Of a stretch of DNA of 64,000 nucleotides, positions 58,919 through 64,000 are shown one piece after another. The notes below the pieces were generated by a model. It made no database searches and was not told where the DNA came from. It worked only from the letters and a program-made list of their open reading frames with translations. Every line of letters starts with the position of its first letter. The stretch's first letter is position 1. The DNA comes from Notolepis coatsorum. Taxonomy: Eukaryota; Chordata; Actinopteri; Aulopiformes; Paralepididae. The position numbers and the translations under genes are program-made. The DNA is taken from the NCBI GenBank assembly GCA_963971535.1, contig OZ020589.1, forward strand, positions 87,371,796 to 87,435,795, in the 5' to 3' direction.

Positions 58919-59825
58919 CAGGGACGCGGCTAGTGGGGGTGCTGCGGGGGCTGCAGCACCCCCTGCTGGCGGGGAGTGTAACTGCAACTGCAAGGTTGTT
59001 TTGGCTTTTATTCCATTGTAACCGAGGCTACTCAATGTCACAGAGCGGAGCGGCACTGCAGATTTACCCTACTCTTGGAATTCATTGCCAGATCCTCATA
59101 GGGGCAGGGGCGCTGTCTCGATAATGCAGTGTTATTAACAGCGTGTAGCCGACGCATGAACCGGTTGGGATTCGAATAGATGCGGCCTGGAAGCGTCAAC
59201 GCGGAACTGGAAATCAGTTGGTAAAGCGGGAACGAATTGCAGAGAGGGAGGACTGACTGAACTTCAGTGGAGAGTGTGTTTACTTGTGTCTCTCAGAAAA
59301 GAAATGTCTCAAAAACGAATATCTGATTTCTTTAATAATAATAACCTGGACTTGCTGCATATGCATCAGCATATTCTGGACATTCTGTCATGAAGGGACA
59401 TGTTGTCATGAAGGAGTTTATTTCCACCACTCCTGAACGCAAAACCATTCGGTGTTCTACCGTCTTCGGAATAGGTAATGTGTGTTTATTATCGCTCCTG
59501 CAGGGATTGTTGTTGTGACAGTGACACACAGACACAGACACACACACAGATCCTGTGCGGTGTGCGAAACGAAAGTCCAACCGCTATATTGTTGCCGCTT
59601 GCGTCTAAATCGACAATAAATCGTCTTCTGATTAGAGAAAAAACTGCTGCATTTCGTGTGTGAACTGTCCACATGTTGGTGTAAGTTTGTCTGTTGTAGT
59701 CTAAAATATTGATCTTTCAAATGAATGGAAAATCACGAATGATGCGCTTCGCGCAAGCATTTAATATGACGTTGTTATTATTATTATTTATCTCCCCCAA
59801 GTCTGACCCACTTCCCACGTGCCTG
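58919..59825. mobile_element. hAT derivative (copy 2 of a tandem pair)
   Basis: It is almost identical to 57622-58530 (a few substitutions and a 2-base deletion near 59683) and has the same GCCCTCAC flanks (58911-58918, 59826-59833). The start-to-start distance is 1297 bp. It includes the same MSQKRISDFF start at about 59304. Confidence 0.9.
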
Positions 59826-60816
59826 GCCCTCACACACACTGACCTCTAACAGTACCTGTGCCCTCACACACACTGACCTCTAACAGTACCTGTGCCCTCA
59901 CACACACTGACCTCTAACAGTACCTGTGCCCTCACACACACTGACCTCTACCAGACCTGTGTCCTCACACACACTGACCTCTAACAGTACCTGTGCCCTC
60001 ACACACACTGACATCACTGCCAGGGGTGCCGCGAGATGCCTGGGAATGTTCTTTAAAAATATAGAATGACAACAGTCTTATTTTGAAAATCCTGTAGCGG
60101 GTCTCATTTCTGCCCAAGCGCAGCTCCAACTATAATAACTAGGCTCCGATAGCCAGTGATGCCAGTAACGCGTTACTAAGTAACGCGTTATTGTAATCTG
60201 ATTACTTTTCCCCGAAAATAGTAATCTAACGCGTTAATCTTTAAAAGCCAGTAATCTGATTGCAGTTACTTGTCCAAGTGGCTGTGCATTACTATTTCGT
60301 TACTATCTCATTATAAATTCATAATGCAGGCGGAATGCAGTATTTTATTTAATTTTCGACAGTCAAAAATACATTTTGAGCTGTTTTTCTTTTGGGAGTG
60401 ACGTGGTGTGGCAGTGAAAGGGTTAAATACAAGAATGTGTCCCGCGGCGTGACTGGTCCCTCTGTCTTTGAGTGACTCTGCTTTGGTCCAATCACATTCC
60501 CCATCCACAGTCTGCGAATCAGAGGCAGAGTAGGGCGGGTCTTCACAGCACGTCATGTGACATATGCGCCAATCGTGTGACAGCAGGGCTCCGTCGTCGG
60601 AGAATTCCACCCCAAAACGCTTGGCAAAATTAAAAGTGAAACCGCAAGATGACTTTTGCGGTTTCTGTTCAGAATTCCACCCCAAAACGCTCGTCTAAAC
60701 GTAGCCTCAGTCACTACTTCACGGCGGAGGAAACAAAATACTGTCTACCGCTAAAAACAGCACATCCAATTGCATTGAAAGCATCTGGAATCACAACACT
60801 AGCCGACGCTTCGACT

Positions 60817-61747
60817 ACATTACATTTACATTTAGTCATTTAGCTGACGCTTTTATCCAAAGCGACTTACAAGTTCTGTGCGACAAGACAGCAAGAAGGG
60901 TATAACTCTATCAGCTGAGTAGCAATGTTCATCAAAGTGTTGCGTGTTACAGTGTAGGTTAGTTTATTAGGACAAGTGCATGACAGGTTAGTCAGGGTTC
61001 GATTTTTTTTTTTTTTTATCATTTCAGATAATGGTTGAAGAAGTGAGTCTTTAGTCGACGGCGAAAGATTGGACGGGATTCGGCTGTCCTAACTGGGATG
61101 GGTAGTTCATTCCACCATTGTGGGGCAAGGACTGAGAATAGGCGGCTTCTCTTTGATGACCCTCCGGGAGCTTGGATAGGAGTAGATCTGAGGCGGCCAG
61201 AAGATGCAGAGCGTAGGGGTCTTGAGGGTGTGTAGTTAGAGACCATTGACCGGAGGTAGGCGGGAGCGGTTCCCTTTGCCGCACGGTATGCTAGGTCGAG
61301 GGCCTTGAAGCGGATACGTGCAGCAATGGGGAGCCAGTGCAGGTCCCTAAGAAGTGGGGTGACATGGGCCGACTTCGGTAGGTTTGAGATCAGGCGGGCC
61401 GCTGCGTTTTGAATGAGTTGAAGAGGCTTGGTGGCAGTGGCCGGGAGGCCAGCTAGCAGTGCGTTGCAGTAGTCGAGGCGGGAGATGACTGTTGATTGGA
61501 CGAGGAGTTGGGTGGCTTCTTTTGTCAGGAATGGGCGTATCCTTCTGACGTTGCTCAGGAGGAATCTGCAGGTTCTGGTTGTCGCTGCGATGTGAGCAGA
61601 GAAGTTCAACTGGTCGTCGAGGACAACACCAAGGTTCTTGGCGGTCGGGGACGCGGTCACAGCTGCATTCTCGACTGTGATGGAGAGGTCGGTCAGGGGG
61701 GAGGATTTGGCCGGCAGGTGGAGCAATTCTGTTTTGCCTAGGTACAG
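60817..61747 (-). mobile_element. L2-clade LINE, minus strand (copy 2), strongly truncated
   Basis: It has the same tail (TTACATTTACATTTAGTC) and body as the copy at 11583-13141, cut at about 61747 within the reverse transcriptase domain. The two proteins differ at only a handful of positions over 235 residues. Confidence 0.9.
61019..61741 (-). pseudogene. L2 reverse transcriptase C-terminal fragment
   Basis: The minus-strand frame from about 61741 to the stop at 61019 is open. It starts after the catalytic box (KTELLHLPAKSS), so the YADD motif is missing. The end retains LDYCNALLAGLPATA, LHWLPIAARIRFKALDLAY and WWNELPIPVRTAESRPIF. With neither endonuclease nor catalytic residues it cannot act. 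Its high identity to the copy at 11786-13141 indicates that both came from the same recently active family. Confidence 0.85.
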
Positions 61748-62250
61748 GAGGGTTGATGGTGGCAGAGCAAAAGCTCTTATTTGCCAGATTTACAGTTAAG
61801 TTACATGTTAAAGAGAGACTGATTGTATGTTTATAGAGAGACATTTATAAAAACAATTTAATAGTTACGGTTGATATAATTGAATAGTTCAGCCTGCATT
61901 TGTTAGATGTGATACACTGGTTTTGTAAAACCACTGGCTGGCTGCTCTAATGCTGTGAGCATCATAGACTGTTGCTTTACCATACTTGATGGTACAGAAG
62001 CTGAAGCACTAGTTTAACAATTTACGTTATGTGCAGAGAAACAAGTTAAAAACAATTTATGCACTTTCAATAAAGCGTTTAAAAAAAACTGTTGGGGGAA
62101 CGACGACGACTTCGTAACCTAGTTACTTTCAAAGTAACTAAGTTACTCTGATAATCAAGTAATCAGTAAAGTAACTTAGATTACTTTTTAAAGGAGTAAT
62201 CAGTAATCAGATTACTTTTACAAGTAATCTGTGGCATCACTGCCGATAGC

Positions 62251-64000
62251 TAGCAACATTCAGGTCATTATGATACTCTTATTTTGAAAATCCGTGGTGT
62301 CGTGACTCATATCCGCTCCAGCACACAGCCAATAGAATGCATCTCCACACAGCAGTTCTAGTAGCGTCTCAGCAGCAGTCAGTAGCGCGTCTGGAACGTG
62401 AACACGCACATTGAAACAGAGCATGGATAGTGTTTTTGCGACCCAAAACAAATCCCTGCTGTTTTATTCTGCAACGGGTCAAATGCATATAACATGCTTT
62501 GCAATCCTTGCCATTCCTTTATTTGCCACGTCGTGTTTAAGACCGGAACTAACGTCCCGTTAGCATGAGCTAACAACAAGCTAAAGCCCTGTTCAGAGCA
62601 ACAGAGAACAGCAGAGTGGGGACTTGGCATTCTCCCTCTGTGTGTGTGCGTTTGAAAAGATATGATGAAGTCAGACGAGTATATTATATTGATAGTAAAT
62701 GTACTGAGGGTGGACAGACAGATGATGTTGATATTTAAACATAAAAAATACAATACATAATAAATGTATGCATGATCATGCAACATAAAACAATTGCAGG
62801 AACGGTTTGGGAAAGGAAGGGGTTGCGTGTTCCAAAAAAATTCCTTAAAGTTTAGAGCTCAATATATCAAAATGTGGCACTTTATAGTGAACAGGAGGTC
62901 TATTTGTATTAAAAACAATAAATAGTTTTTAATTTAAATGTCAGGAAGAGCTAAAAAAAAATTGTAATGTAATTCCTTACACGTAACGTGTCTGGCTGTG
63001 AGATGTCAACTTGTCAGCATGAAAATGACAGCCAAACATGGCACTGCAACTAAATAACACAAATACAATAGGCACATTTGTGACTGTTACAAATATAACA
63101 CGTTTTATACTTGTGCTACAAGATTTTGGCCTGTGCTACAAACAAAACTATCAACCTCTGTAGCACCAGTGCTATGTGCAAAAAAAGTTAACGTACAGCC
63201 CTGCAACTATTTAACTAAACAAATAGTCTATCTAGTGCTTCATGTGTATACAATAATTGCCTAATCTAATAACATGAACTAAAAAAGAAATCGATCACAC
63301 GTTTCGTAAAGTTATTATAGAAACTTCACCAACTTAACGTCGTCATTACTTTTACCAACAGATTTTCCAACGCATTTCCAGAGCAGTCCTATGTCCGTTA
63401 TCAAGGAAATGCAAAGTGGCTATCGCAATCGTCGTTGTGATAATAATCACTAAATGCATTCAGTGCTGGATCTAATCAAATGGATTTATCGAGACACGTT
63501 ATGGAAAGTTCAAGACCGGACCACACAGCTTAGAAGTGAGTGTGTTATGATTATTATGATACAAAATGTAAATGAATGAATGAATGAATGAAAACTGTAT
63601 TTAACAGATAAACAGTAAAAGGCACTCTGCAGGGATGTGATGTCATAATCAATCGTCACCTCACTAGAATAATATTTCCAACGTGAACCGCAAAGCTGAA
63701 TTTTCACACAAAATGGACACGTTTTTAACTCGTCCATCGAAACAGGTTACAGTTACCAATACCAATTCAGTACCTTCCAGTACCAATTCCACCGCTGAGA
63801 TTGCCCCAGTCAAACAGTGCAGCTGCAATGTTGTGTTCTCATGCTAAACCAGACTGGTATCATGTTGTGTGATCCTTTTCTGTATTTAAAAAAAAAATAC
63901 ATGATTTTCTGTTTGAGAAATGGTCACACTATTGCTATATTTATTTATACATTTAGACCTGAAACGCCTGCTAATAATGCATTTATATAGCCTGCATATA
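62251..64000. other. Mostly unassigned, with a one-ended hAT-like fragment
   Basis: Near 63180-63202, AAAAAAAGTTAACGTACAGC followed by CCTG resembles the end of the 5-bp-duplication hAT-like family (see 9331-11130). No partner end was found. A TGAA microsatellite lies at 63570-63592. No kinase exon was recognised here. Confidence 0.4.

Larger units (their letters stand above)
56566..60011 (+). repeat. Minisatellite of 34 bp with hAT insertions
   Basis: The unit is TGTGCCCTCACACACACTGA followed by CCTCTAACAGTACC. Arrays lie at 56566-56754, 57200-57621, 58531-58918 and 59826-60011. They are separated by three hAT-derived segments, two of which are tandem copies of each other. A variant unit with ACTGACATCATTGACC precedes both copies (57549-57565 and 58846-58862). 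Confidence 0.97.
60154..62242. mobile_element. hAT element with a nested L2 LINE
   Basis: The 8-bp duplication CCGATAGC lies at 60146-60153 and 62243-62250. Ends CAGTGATGCCAGTAACGCG and CTGTGGCATCACTG are inverted. Interior GTAATCTGATTAC motifs occur on both sides. The L2 copy occupies 60817-61747. No transposase was recognised. Confidence 0.92.

Noticed and set aside
56566-60011. CRISPR-like regular array
   Set aside because: Units are contiguous with no unique spacers. It is a 34-bp minisatellite in a eukaryotic genome.

Overview
The window looks like intergenic and intronic DNA of a teleost fish. The evidence is V-SINE-type and other tRNA-derived SINEs, an L2-clade LINE ending in CATTTA repeats, a Rex1-like LINE, many hAT and piggyBac-like elements, abundant microsatellites, and one vertebrate protein kinase gene split by introns. 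There are no operons, CRISPR arrays, rRNA genes or free-standing tRNA genes. I cannot name the species.

Host gene: three exons of a GCK-type MAP4K kinase (closest to MAP4K3 from memory) lie on the minus strand at 54031-53969, 50757-50676 and 48337-48218. All have GT-AG borders and compatible phases. They encode the end of the kinase domain and the start of the linker. No upstream exon was found to 64000, and no downstream exon in the 48 kb toward position 1. Everything else I can identify is mobile or tandemly repeated DNA.

Left part (1-15000): a nested pile. A hAT element with a transposase C-terminal relic (624-13317) is split at a TTAA by a piggyBac-like element (933-11237). That element is split in turn by a full-length L1 (1598-8206, with 14-bp target duplications, intact ORF1 and an ORF2 carrying three lesions), by a second piggyBac-like element (8342-9272), and by a hAT-like element with 5-bp target duplications (9331-11130). 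A minus-strand L2 LINE (11583-13141) sits further along the outer hAT. Another piggyBac-like MITE with a SINE inside it follows (13334-14726).

Middle part (15000-45300): L2 ends, SINEs nested in SINEs, duplicated CCAAT-box modules, a probable solo LTR (23612-27177) with a 64-bp minisatellite and an inserted hAT, more piggyBac-like MITEs (including three end to end at 34730-38023), a 5'-truncated Rex1-like LINE with a clean reverse transcriptase frame (40584-42440), and an L2 fragment nested in a MITE.

Right part (45300-64000): six hAT insertions with 8-bp duplications plus one tandem copy. One of them (45474-47013) holds what looks like an exon-intron-exon segment next to its own spliced copy. 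There are also a 35-bp minisatellite with a 70-bp higher-order pattern inside the kinase intron, and a 34-bp minisatellite in which a hAT insertion was copied in tandem with a 1.3-kb period.

The piggyBac-like elements share TTAA ends and, once later insertions are subtracted, a net size of about 880-970 bp. This supports the nested reading. I found no convincing new enzymatic or defence system. The most unusual item is the spliced copy inside the hAT element at 45474-47013.
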